64,000 nt of DNA from Kordia antarctica (lineage in GTDB: Bacteria > Bacteroidota > Bacteroidia > Flavobacteriales > Flavobacteriaceae), in assembly GCF_009901525.1 (NCBI RefSeq), contig NZ_CP019288.1, positions 2,509,501 through 2,573,500 of the forward strand, written 5' to 3'. Within the stretch, counting starts at the first letter, position 1. Each line of letters opens with the position of its first letter. Shown here piece after piece: positions 34,319 to 42,016 of the stretch. The notes under the pieces are model-generated. The model was not told the origin of the DNA. It was given only the letters and a program-made list of their open reading frames with translations, and did not search any database. A program made the position numbers and the translations under genes.

Positions 34319-36766
34319 ATGAAAAGAATTCTCATTCTGATTCTTACCATATTTAGTATTGGCTGTACAACGGAAACTCCTAAAGAATATTCTTTGTTGA
34401 AGTTTGTACCGCAAGATGCAGCCGTGATTTTACAGATTAATGATTTTGAAAGTTTTCAGAGCGAACTCAAAAATAATCAATTGTTGCAATCGTTTAAGAA
34501 ACCAAAATTCAAGCAAGATTTTACTGCGTTTGTTGATTATTTGCAATACATAAAACCAACTTCCAAATCGTTGCTATGTTTTAACGAATTGGGAAAAGAT
34601 AGTTTTGAGTATACTTTTATTACCAAAACACATCCTAATTTGATCGTTTTAGATTCACTTCAAAAAGCAACAACGACCAATATTAACTATAATGATGCTT
34701 CCATTATTAAAACCACACTTGGCAATCAAGTGAATTATACGTTTTATGCAGATAGTATTTTTGTAAATTCTTCTTCGCAATTATTGATTGAAAACTGCAT
34801 TCGTTCGTATAAAAAAGTCAAAATTCCAGCTTCGCTCAAAAAAGTATATACAACTATTGACGAAAGCAAATCGGCAACTTTATTGGCAACTCCGAAACAT
34901 GTTTCGCCTTTATTGAAACATATTTTCCCAAATGCTGATACAAAGTTTGTTGCAACTCTTGGCGAACAACTTGCGTTAGATGTTTCTATTTTACAAGATG
35001 AAATTTCCTTTACAGGAATTGCCACAGCAAACGATTCGCTTTCGCACGCGTTGAGTTCATTGAAAAATACGTCGCCACGCGAACACAAAATTGCAACCAT
35101 AATTCCACCATTTTTTGAGTCATTTATGACAATCACGTTTGATTCATACGAGAAGTTTCAACCAGAAACTACAAATTCGCTGTTAGATGCTTTGGAAGAA
35201 GTGAGTACGTTTTCCTTTAACGGAAGTTCATTTACAGGTTTGCGATTTATTTCATCGAGTAATGAAGCTGAAACACAACTGAAAACAAATTCGGAACATA
35301 GCACAGCGAGAAACATCAAAATTTATAAAAATGAAGATGCAACGCTTTTTCAAAACCATTTTTCGCCTTTCATCATAACATTTGATAATACATATTATGT
35401 CATTTTGGATGAATTTATCGTTTTCACGAATAAGAACGGCTTGGAAGATTTGTCACTTTTGATTGGATTATACAAAGACGAACAAACGCTTGCATACCAA
35501 AAAGATTATAAAGAAACGATTGAAAACTTAAGTGATGAATCGTCAATATTGGTATTTGTGAATACGGACAAGTTTAAGAAAACCATCGCGGAAAGCGTAC
35601 AAAAATCATATCGAAAGGAAATTTTAAGTATAAATATTGAAGATTATCCGTTTGCCGCGTTGCAATTTACCAACGAAAAAGGAAGCGATTATGCGCACGT
35701 TCACGGAATTTTAAAGCGAAATACTGCGAAACCAACTGAAAATACAGTTTCTCAAATATTGAATATTGTGTTGGATAATCCGGTTGCTTCAAGTCCGCAG
35801 TTTGTAAAAAATCATATTACCAAACGAAAGGAAATCGTCGTGCAAGATGCCAAAAATGTGTTGTATTTAATTTCTACGGAAGGGAAAATTTTATGGAAAA
35901 AACCGTTAGACGGAAAGATTTTAGGTGCTATTTCACAAGTTGATTTGTATAAAAACGGACGTTTGCAATTGGCATTTACAACGCCGCAATCTTTTTATGT
36001 GTTAGATAGAAAAGGAAATGATGTAAAACCGTATCCGACAAAAGCGAACGTAACTTATACGCAAGCTGTCGCGATTTTTGATTATGATAAATCGAAGAAA
36101 TATCGGTTTGTTTTTACAGAAGGAAACAACGTTGTGATGCGCGATAAACAAGGAAAACAAGTGAAAGGATTTAAGTTTTCGGGTTCGAAGAATGATTTTA
36201 TGAATCCGCCACAACACTTTAGAATCATCTCAAAAGATTATATCACATTTCAAGAAAGTAACGGAAAATTACACATTTTGTCACGTACAGGAAAACCGAG
36301 AATTACCGTGAAAGCGAATATTCAGTTTTCTGATAATGACGTTTATATTCATAATAATTTGTTTACGACTTCTGATCGGAATGGAAATTTGATTCAGGTT
36401 GATAGTAAAGGACAAATTGCCAAAACAAAACTTCCCGTTGGCGAAAATCATGCAATTGATATGACAAGTAGAACGTTGGTAAGTTTCTTTGAGAATAAGT
36501 TACGTATTAAAGATAAAACGGTGGAACTTGCTTTTGGTTCTTATAGCAAACCGAAAATTTTCTTAATTCGAAATAAAATTTATGTGGCTATTACAGATAC
36601 GGATGCGCAAAAAGTGTATGTGTATGATAGCAATGCGAAATCGATTCCTGGTTTTCCCGCGTTTGGAAGTTCGGCAATTGATTTGGAGAATTTTGATAAA
36701 GATGTGAAGCTAGGGTTTGTGACTAAAGGAGAAAATAATACTGTTTTGGTTTATAAGATGAATTAA
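34319..36766 (+). CDS. Large lipoprotein with probable beta-propeller C terminus
   Basis: This 815-residue protein has a signal peptide with lipobox FSIGC (Cys16). The N-terminal ~480 residues start with LLKFVPQDAAVILQINDFES, a pattern seen in periplasmic proteins of the DUF3352 kind. The C-terminal ~330 residues contain repeated short beta blades, such as AKNVLYLISTEGKILWKKPL, ISQVDLYKNGRLQLAF and SFYVLDRKGNDVKPYP, like a WD/PQQ-type propeller. It probably acts on the periplasmic face of a membrane. It is commonly found near rnhB in flavobacteria (recollection, not verified). Confidence 0.6.
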   Translation: MKRILILILTIFSIGCTTETPKEYSLLKFVPQDAAVILQINDFESFQSELKNNQLLQSFKKPKFKQDFTAFVDYLQYIKPTSKSLLCFNELGKDSFEYTFITKTHPNLIVLDSLQKATTTNINYNDASIIKTTLGNQVNYTFYADSIFVNSSSQLLIENCIRSYKKVKIPASLKKVYTTIDESKSATLLATPKHVSPLLKHIFPNADTKFVATLGEQLALDVSILQDEISFTGIATANDSLSHALSSLKNTSPREHKIATIIPPFFESFMTITFDSYEKFQPETTNSLLDALEEVSTFSFNGSSFTGLRFISSSNEAETQLKTNSEHSTARNIKIYKNEDATLFQNHFSPFIITFDNTYYVILDEFIVFTNKNGLEDLSLLIGLYKDEQTLAYQKDYKETIENLSDESSILVFVNTDKFKKTIAESVQKSYRKEILSINIEDYPFAALQFTNEKGSDYAHVHGILKRNTAKPTENTVSQILNIVLDNPVASSPQFVKNHITKRKEIVVQDAKNVLYLISTEGKILWKKPLDGKILGAISQVDLYKNGRLQLAFTTPQSFYVLDRKGNDVKPYPTKANVTYTQAVAIFDYDKSKKYRFVFTEGNNVVMRDKQGKQVKGFKFSGSKNDFMNPPQHFRIISKDYITFQESNGKLHILSRTGKPRITVKANIQFSDNDVYIHNNLFTTSDRNGNLIQVDSKGQIAKTKLPVGENHAIDMTSRTLVSFFENKLRIKDKTVELAFGSYSKPKIFLIRNKIYVAITDTDAQKVYVYDSNAKSIPGFPAFGSSAIDLENFDKDVKLGFVTKGENNTVLVYKMN

Positions 36767-36986
36767 AGGTGTTGGGTTTTTGGTCGCTTTGCTTTTGGGT
36801 TTTGGGTTTTGGTCGCTTTGCTCCTTTGTTGATTTGGTTGTTCGTTATTCGTTATTCGTTGGTTATTAATACTATAAACTCATAAACTTTTCAACTTATA
36901 AACATTTTTCACTTTTAACTTTTAACTTCACACTTTTCCATGTTTAAAATCTAACAAGTCTAAGCAAGTCCAAAAATCTAAGAAGT
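36767..36986. other. Low-complexity intergenic segment
   Basis: The stretch has TTTTGGTCGCTTTG repeats (36778-36825), a short GTTATTC run (two units near 36845) and TTTTAAC units near 36915, similar in style to the other 7-bp-period repeats. No gene seen. Confidence 0.5.
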
Positions 36987-37466
36987 CTACAATCCAATTT
37001 CATCAATTTCAGTATGTAATAACACTTCTTCGCGTTGTGTTTTGATGCGCTTTTTTAATAATGAAACTTCCACAAGACTACTTATTCCATATAATAATAT
37101 GATGATGAGCATTATAATCATGCTGAGATATTCTGGATTTGAACTTAATTCAGCAGTATTCGCTGAAATTCCTAACAACGCAACTGCTCCAAAAAACAGT
37201 GTGTAAATACTTGAAGCAACTGCACTAATCCACAGAATAATGGATATCTTTTTTGCTTTTTCTAGTCTTTTTGATTTTCTGTAATAGCGAAAACTTTTAA
37301 TGTGATATACAATTGTTAAGAGTCCAAATACAATTCCGATAGACGTAAATATACAGATAGCAAAAGCTTCAGGTCTGTTTTCTTTGTAGATTTCTATAGT
37401 TCCTAAAGCTAGTATGAATAACACTAATATTAAAATGATGATGAGTATTATTTTAAATGCGCGCAT
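36987..37466 (-). CDS. Four-helix membrane protein, paralogue 5 of the lipB array
   Basis: The start is taken at 37466 (MRAFKIILIIILIL), because sister proteins begin with MRF/MRV; an upstream ATG at 37496 would overlap the previous gene. Four hydrophobic segments are followed by LLKKRIKTQREEVLLHTEIDEIGL, the shared C-terminal signature. Unknown function. It is the last of five tandem paralogues. Confidence 0.6.
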   Translation of the reverse strand: MRAFKIILIIILILVLFILALGTIEIYKENRPEAFAICIFTSIGIVFGLLTIVYHIKSFRYYRKSKRLEKAKKISIILWISAVASSIYTLFFGAVALLGISANTAELSSNPEYLSMIIMLIIILLYGISSLVEVSLLKKRIKTQREEVLLHTEIDEIGL

Positions 37467-37476
37467 GAATATTATT

Positions 37477-37962
37477 TTATGTAATTGAACTGCCAATATC
37501 GTTAATTTCTTCAGTTAAATCACGCTCCGTTTTCAATCGTTTAATGCGTTTCTTTAAAAGAGAAGCTTCTAGCAAACCAAAAAATCCAGGTACTAAAAAG
37601 AGAAGTGCGAGAAAGATATCTTTCACTTGATAACCAAATTCTCCCATGAAAAGCATGATACTATATAAGGTAGTTCCGCCAACATACACTAGAAATGCAG
37701 AAAAACAAATAGTACCAATCCATAAAATTTTAGAGAGTTTTTTATCTAAATTTCGCTTTTCTTCTCGTCTGTAAAAACGAAAACTTATGATGTGATATAT
37801 GATATTTATAACGGAAGAAATAAATCCAAATCCTAAATAGGCATGTAAATATATAGAAACACTTGTTTCGCTAGTTTTGGAGAACTCAAACCAATATACA
37901 TATATAACTGCACCAATAATTATAATAGAAAATAAGATTAAAAGTATTTTTAAAAAACGCAT
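37477..37962 (-). CDS. Four-helix membrane protein, paralogue 4 of the lipB array
   Basis: This 161-residue protein begins MRFLKILLILFSII, has four predicted membrane helices, a basic loop SFRFYRREEKRNLDKKLSKI and the C-terminal LLKKRIKRLKTE...EINDIG. The central loop is nearly identical to that of paralogue 3, which points to recent duplication. Confidence 0.6.
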   Translation of the reverse strand: MRFLKILLILFSIIIIGAVIYVYWFEFSKTSETSVSIYLHAYLGFGFISSVINIIYHIISFRFYRREEKRNLDKKLSKILWIGTICFSAFLVYVGGTTLYSIMLFMGEFGYQVKDIFLALLFLVPGFFGLLEASLLKKRIKRLKTERDLTEEINDIGSSIT

Positions 37963-37984
37963 ATGCTAGGAGTATTTATAAAGT

Positions 37985-38461
37985 TTAATTTCCAATAGAT
38001 TCAATTTCGTCTTTCAGCTCAACTTCCGCTTTTAATCGCTTAATGTGTTTTTTTAAGAGTGAAACTTCTAATAAACCCAACAACGCTAAAGCTATAAAAA
38101 TGAACGTATAAATAATGTCTTCAAAAACATCGCTATCATACTCGAATCGTTGTGTATTCTCATAGAGCGCAGTTCCCATAAGGAATAGTAAGAAGCTCGA
38201 AAAACAAAGAGTGCCAATCCAAAAGATTTTAGAAAGCTTTTTGTCTAAATTTTGCTTCTCTTTTCGTCTGTAAAACCGAAAACTCTTTATGTGATATAAA
38301 ATATTTACTATGGATAAAACCGTTAACAACCCACTAAATAGTAATGCAGACGTAGGTATTCTACTCAATTCATCTTTTGAAAAAATTCCTCTATACAGAT
38401 AGCATATTCCTATTAAAATCAGAAGTGAAAATAGAATTAAAAGTATTTTTAAAAAACGCAT
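37985..38461 (-). CDS. Four-helix membrane protein, paralogue 3 of the lipB array
   Basis: This 158-residue protein shares MRFLKILLILFSLL, the loop FRFYRRKEKQNLDKKLSKIF and the tail KKHIKRLKAEVELKDEIESI with its neighbours. Four hydrophobic segments are predicted. No known domain. Confidence 0.6.
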   Translation of the reverse strand: MRFLKILLILFSLLILIGICYLYRGIFSKDELSRIPTSALLFSGLLTVLSIVNILYHIKSFRFYRRKEKQNLDKKLSKIFWIGTLCFSSFLLFLMGTALYENTQRFEYDSDVFEDIIYTFIFIALALLGLLEVSLLKKHIKRLKAEVELKDEIESIGN

Positions 38462-38482
38462 ACACTAGATTGTTTTTAAAGT

Positions 38483-38956
38483 TTAATTTCCAATAGATTC
38501 AATTTCGTCTTTCAGCTCAACTTCCGATTTTAGTCGCTTAATGCGTTTTTTTAAGAGTGAAACTTCTAAAATTCCGATGCCGCCAATAAAAAGAAAACAG
38601 CTTAACACAGCGACTTCTCTCCATCTCATAAAACCCATTCTGTATATTATTAAATCGTATGCACTCATACCTGCAACAAACAGAAGCAAACTATTATAAG
38701 AGATTGCTCCTGCCCACAATATTTTAGAAAGCTTTTTTGAAAGGTTCATGTTTTCTTTGGCTCTATAATAGTGATAACTTTTAAAATGATACACAAAGGT
38801 CACAAGTATTGAGATAAAGATAAGTGCTAAGTAAACATACGCCAAAAATGGTGCACCTCGTTTACTTTCGTTTTCAATAATTACATAAACAAAATACATA
38901 AACACACAAAAGAATATGACCGTAATTACTATCGAAAATATTTTAAAAAAGCGCAT
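38483..38956 (-). CDS. Four-helix membrane protein, paralogue 2 of the lipB array
   Basis: The 157-residue protein starts MRFFKIFSIVITVIFF and carries the loop SYHYYRAKENMNLSKKLSKI and the tail LLKKRIKRLKSEVELKDEIE. Its last ~15 residues are identical to those of paralogue 3, consistent with duplication or gene conversion. Four membrane helices are predicted, function unknown. Confidence 0.6.
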   Translation of the reverse strand: MRFFKIFSIVITVIFFCVFMYFVYVIIENESKRGAPFLAYVYLALIFISILVTFVYHFKSYHYYRAKENMNLSKKLSKILWAGAISYNSLLLFVAGMSAYDLIIYRMGFMRWREVAVLSCFLFIGGIGILEVSLLKKRIKRLKSEVELKDEIESIGN

Positions 38957-38969
38957 GTGCTATTATATT

Positions 38970-39437
38970 TTATACCGCTGAATTGTCGCCAATATCGTTA
39001 ATTTCTTCTTGACGTTCACGACGTTCTTTATAAGAAACAATGAATTTGTTTAATATATACGTATCAATCAATGACCACAAACCTAGTAAAAGTAAAAAAA
39101 TTGAAATACCTAAAATAGACAAATCGGATGATCTTTTAAACCAAAGAAAAGTCATAGTGATTCCTAAAATTAACAGCACCAATCCGAAAGAAATATGCAA
39201 TGCCCAATATTTTTTGGAAAGTTCTTCCAACGGTTCGTCAAAATCAGCAAACGGATATAACTCTTTTGTTTTCATGTGAAAATACACACTAAAAGCACCT
39301 GTAACACCTAAAAAAAATATAGCTGTGATTGGCCCACTTTCTTCTGATGACATAAAGTACGTAATCGCACCAGAAAACAACAAAATAGCTGTTAATGCAC
39401 CTGTAATAATTATCAAGAGAAGTTTTTGTACGCGCAT
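38970..39437 (-). CDS. Four-helix membrane protein, paralogue 1 of the lipB array
   Basis: This 155-residue protein is the most divergent of the five but shares size, four-helix layout and the tail EEINDIG, while its loop reads TKELYPFADFDEPLEELSKK. It starts 1 nt after the lipB stop, so it is cotranscribed with lipB. It may represent the ancestral member from which the others were duplicated (inference). Confidence 0.55.
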   Translation of the reverse strand: MRVQKLLLIIITGALTAILLFSGAITYFMSSEESGPITAIFFLGVTGAFSVYFHMKTKELYPFADFDEPLEELSKKYWALHISFGLVLLILGITMTFLWFKRSSDLSILGISIFLLLLGLWSLIDTYILNKFIVSYKERRERQEEINDIGDNSAV

Positions 39438-39438
39438 T

Positions 39439-40146
39439 TTATGCTTTCATGTCTAATTCCGCTTCAAAAAGTATTTGAAAGTGATGTAATAGTTTTTGTT
39501 TGACTTCTGCTTCGTCCACGCGAATTTTTCCTAATTCAACATTTAAAGAAGTGACAGCTTTTCCACGAATTCCACACGGAATGATGTTATCAAAATAACC
39601 CAAATCTGCATTTACATTTAGTGCAAAACCATGCATTGTTACCCAACGACTCGCGCGAACGCCCATAGCACAAATTTTACGTGCAAATGGTGTTCCAACA
39701 TCAAGCCAAACGCCTGTTTCTCCTTTGCTTCTTGCGGCATTCAAACCGTATTCCGACAAGGTTAGAATGATCATTTCTTCAAGCAATCGTAAATATTTAT
39801 GAATATCTGTAAAGAAGTTTTCTAAATCTAAAATAGGATAGCCAACAATTTGTCCAGGTCCGTGATACGTAATATCGCCACCACGATTTATCTTATAAAA
39901 AGTAGCGCCTTTTGCCGCAAGTTGCGTTTCATCTAACAATAAGTTAGACATATCGCCACTTTTCCCTAACGTATATACATGCGGATGTTCTACAAAAAGA
40001 AAATGATTCGACGTTTCTAAACCAGCATCTTGTCGCTTATTTTTAATTTTTGTGTCAATAATTTCCTTGAATACTGCTTCTTGAAAATCCCACGTTTCTT
40101 TATAATCTTTCGTGCCTAAATCCTGTACTTGTATTGTTTTATTCAA
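39439..40146 (-). CDS. lipB: Octanoyltransferase LipB
   Basis: LipB transfers octanoate from acyl carrier protein to lipoyl domains, the first step of lipoate synthesis. The 235-residue protein has HPHVYTLGKSGD, RGGDITYHGPGQIVGYPILD, and the catalytic pair Lys157 (RKICAMG) and Cys191 (IIPCGIRGKAVTSL). Length is normal for flavobacteria. The lipoyl synthase gene lipA is not in view. The five-gene membrane-protein array follows it immediately. Confidence 0.93.
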   Translation of the reverse strand: MNKTIQVQDLGTKDYKETWDFQEAVFKEIIDTKIKNKRQDAGLETSNHFLFVEHPHVYTLGKSGDMSNLLLDETQLAAKGATFYKINRGGDITYHGPGQIVGYPILDLENFFTDIHKYLRLLEEMIILTLSEYGLNAARSKGETGVWLDVGTPFARKICAMGVRASRWVTMHGFALNVNADLGYFDNIIPCGIRGKAVTSLNVELGKIRVDEAEVKQKLLHHFQILFEAELDMKA

Positions 40147-40166
40147 AGTAGTTCGTTTTACGATTA

Positions 40167-40174
40167 CAAAAATA
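40167..40174 (-). promoter_or_regulatory. -7 box for lipB
   Basis: On the minus strand these bases read TATTTTTG, fitting TAnnTTTG, 21 nt before the lipB ATG. No clear -33 TTTG was found. Confidence 0.4.
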
Positions 40175-40322
40175 CGACATTATGAAAAAAGGAGATTCGT
40201 TTTAACGCAAGTATTTATCCTGTGAGTCTTCCGTGTTTTTCCTGTCACAATTCTAGTGGAATCGCTATTTCACAACCAGCGGTTTTTAAAGTTCTTTGTA
40301 CCGAAACAAAAAATAAATACTC

Positions 40323-40544
40323 ATGAAGAAAAAATCTCTAAAATCGTTATCACTTAAAAAAAGTAATGTTGCCCATATTTCTGGCGGATTGCAAGATGGA
40401 CAAGCTAATCAACAACAAAATGCGATAAGCTTTATCGGGTGTCCTAACGGAACTATCATTTTAACAATTCATTCTATTAATCCAATGACATGTTTAACAC
40501 CATCTTGCGGATCAAATTGCAAATCTTGGTGTGTAGATTGCTAA
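40323..40544 (+). CDS. Lanthipeptide-like RiPP precursor with double-Gly leader
   Basis: The 73-residue peptide starts MKKKSLKSLSLKKSNVAHIS and then GG, a Bacteroidota class I lanthipeptide-like leader. The core after GG (about residues 22-73) is rich in Thr, Ser and Cys: IGCPNGT, MTCLTPSC, SNCKSWCVDC. Six cysteines fit lanthionine or disulphide formation. A strong terminator follows, so it is a monocistron. No dehydratase, cyclase or dedicated peptidase-ABC exporter is nearby, so maturation enzymes must be elsewhere. Confidence 0.75.
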   Translation: MKKKSLKSLSLKKSNVAHISGGLQDGQANQQQNAISFIGCPNGTIILTIHSINPMTCLTPSCGSNCKSWCVDC

Positions 40545-40548
40545 AAAC

Positions 40549-40585
40549 AAAAAGAGGAACTACATTGTTGTAATTCCTCTTTTTT
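40549..40585. terminator. Intrinsic terminator behind the RiPP gene
   Basis: AAAAAGAGGAACTAC (40549-40563) pairs with GTAATTCCTCTTTTT (40570-40584) with a single mismatch and a 6-nt loop, followed by T. It can work in both directions, since the minus-strand lipoprotein gene ends at 40604. Confidence 0.8.
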
Positions 40586-40603
40586 ATGTTTAAAATGGAG
40601 TGT

Positions 40604-41347
40604 TTATTTCTCTAACTCTACTTCTACATTTAATAATTTTGGATCTGTTAAATACTGCATAAAGTTCACTTTCGCACTAAAGCTTTTTCCATCATCACTA
40701 ATTACGGCATCTTCAAGAGATACAGATTTAATTTTTCTTGGGAAATGATAATTCAATGTATAATTTGACGCTGCAAACATCGTTGCCGATTGTCCTAAAC
40801 TATCTTTCATAGAGGCTACTTTCTCTTTATCCAAAATAGTTACGGTGCGTTTAAATACATTATTCTTTAAGGAATAATTTACTTCGGTAGCTCCATTTGA
40901 GCCCATACTAGCCAAAGGATTTGAGCCCGCATTATTATTTTTATCTAAACTTCCTGCGGTATTCATTGCGGCAAACATGTCTTGCAATTCGCCCACATTT
41001 TTAAACTCAGTAAACAAATCGAAGCTCATTTTCTTATCTTCTGTGCTCATAATCATGTGCATCTTAAAATTCTCCAATTGCTTTAATTTATCTTGCTCTT
41101 TTTGAGGAAGTTTAGCAATACTATCTGCTTGTTCCTTAAAAAATTCATTGAATGAAATGATGGAATCTATTGATTCTTCTCCATCTTTTGCCATTTCGTC
41201 GCCCATCATATCCATTAATTCGGAACCATCCATCGTAAAAGACATTTTACCTGTTCCGTCTTCATTAATGTAAATGTTTTCAGAAAATTGACAACTTGTA
41301 AAAAACGTTAACAGTACAGCTAACATTCCTAAATAAAATTTTTTCAT
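40604..41347 (-). CDS. Lipoprotein, Met-rich, function unknown
   Basis: This 247-residue protein has a lipoprotein signal with lipobox FFTSC. The start of the mature chain, ENIYINEDGTGKMSFTMDGS, is common in small flavobacterial lipoproteins. Residues 30-60 are Met/Asp-rich (MDMMGDEMAKDG). No catalytic motif. It is likely attached to the outer membrane. Confidence 0.55.
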   Translation of the reverse strand: MKKFYLGMLAVLLTFFTSCQFSENIYINEDGTGKMSFTMDGSELMDMMGDEMAKDGEESIDSIISFNEFFKEQADSIAKLPQKEQDKLKQLENFKMHMIMSTEDKKMSFDLFTEFKNVGELQDMFAAMNTAGSLDKNNNAGSNPLASMGSNGATEVNYSLKNNVFKRTVTILDKEKVASMKDSLGQSATMFAASNYTLNYHFPRKIKSVSLEDAVISDDGKSFSAKVNFMQYLTDPKLLNVEVELEK

Positions 41348-41369
41348 GTTTTTAAAATTAATATGTTAT

Positions 41370-41528
41370 TTATTGTTTTGGGTTATTCAAAATAATCAAT
41401 GCGGCAATAGTTCCAGGAACCCATCCGCAAAGCCACAAAATAAAGACAATTATTACAGAACCGCAACCTTTATCTAAAACTGATAACGGCGGAAAAATAA
41501 TTGCTAATAATACTCTCCATATACTCAT
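41370..41528 (-). CDS. YqaE/Pmp3-family small membrane protein
   Basis: The 52-residue product (start at 41528, MSIWRVLLAIIFPPLSV) has the Pmp3 layout: a first helix with FPPLSV, the Gly/Cys turn DKGCG, and a second helix with GWVPGTIAALIIL. An in-frame ATG at 41570 would add 14 polar residues not usual for the family. Such proteolipids influence membrane potential and salt tolerance in other organisms. Confidence 0.8.
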   Translation of the reverse strand: MSIWRVLLAIIFPPLSVLDKGCGSVIIVFILWLCGWVPGTIAALIILNNPKQ

Positions 41529-41733
41529 ACTGTTTTTTTTATTTGATGATTGATGATACTCATGAGACACAAAAACGGCAAAAATGTTACACTAACGCAG
41601 TATTTGCAAACATTATACGCTTCAAATATTTCCAAATCAATACATTGGTACTCAGAACTAATTTTGCTTAATTAAATTAAAAACAACTTTTAAGGCTTCC
41701 AAGAAAATTATTATCTAAATAGTTTATTTTCAG

Positions 41734-41956
41734 TTTTTTATTTTCTTTCTCTTTGCTCGCACAAAGAATACTGAATCAAGTTCAGCACAGGTTTCAACAA
41801 AAGAAAGTGCGTTTTTCCAGAGGTGTTTTTAGTTTTTTCTCTGAAAAACTAAAACCGCATTCATTTTTCTAAATTTTTTTCAAGGCTTCAAAAATTCTTA
41901 ACGAAAAATGATTGCTACACTGCGGAAAAAGAATGCAGTACGTATTATTTTACACC
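41734..41956 (+). repeat. Dispersed intergenic repeat, copy B
   Basis: The core at 41817-41907 matches 33148-33238 over 91 nt with about two differences, and both are preceded by TCTTTGCTCGCACAA and AAAGAAAGTGCGTTTTT. This copy is some 80 bp upstream of lysS. Flanking DNA between 41571 and 41733 shows nothing recognisable. Confidence 0.7.
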
Positions 41957-41985
41957 GAACACATGTTAAACTAATGAAATGTAAT

Positions 41986-41993
41986 TATCTTTG
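41986..41993 (+). promoter_or_regulatory. -7 box TATCTTTG for lysS
   Basis: TATCTTTG fits TAnnTTTG and lies 23 nt before the lysS ATG. The -33 region (ATGTTA near 41963) is weak. Confidence 0.5.
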
Positions 41994-42016
41994 CTGACTT
42001 AAATTTACACATTATT

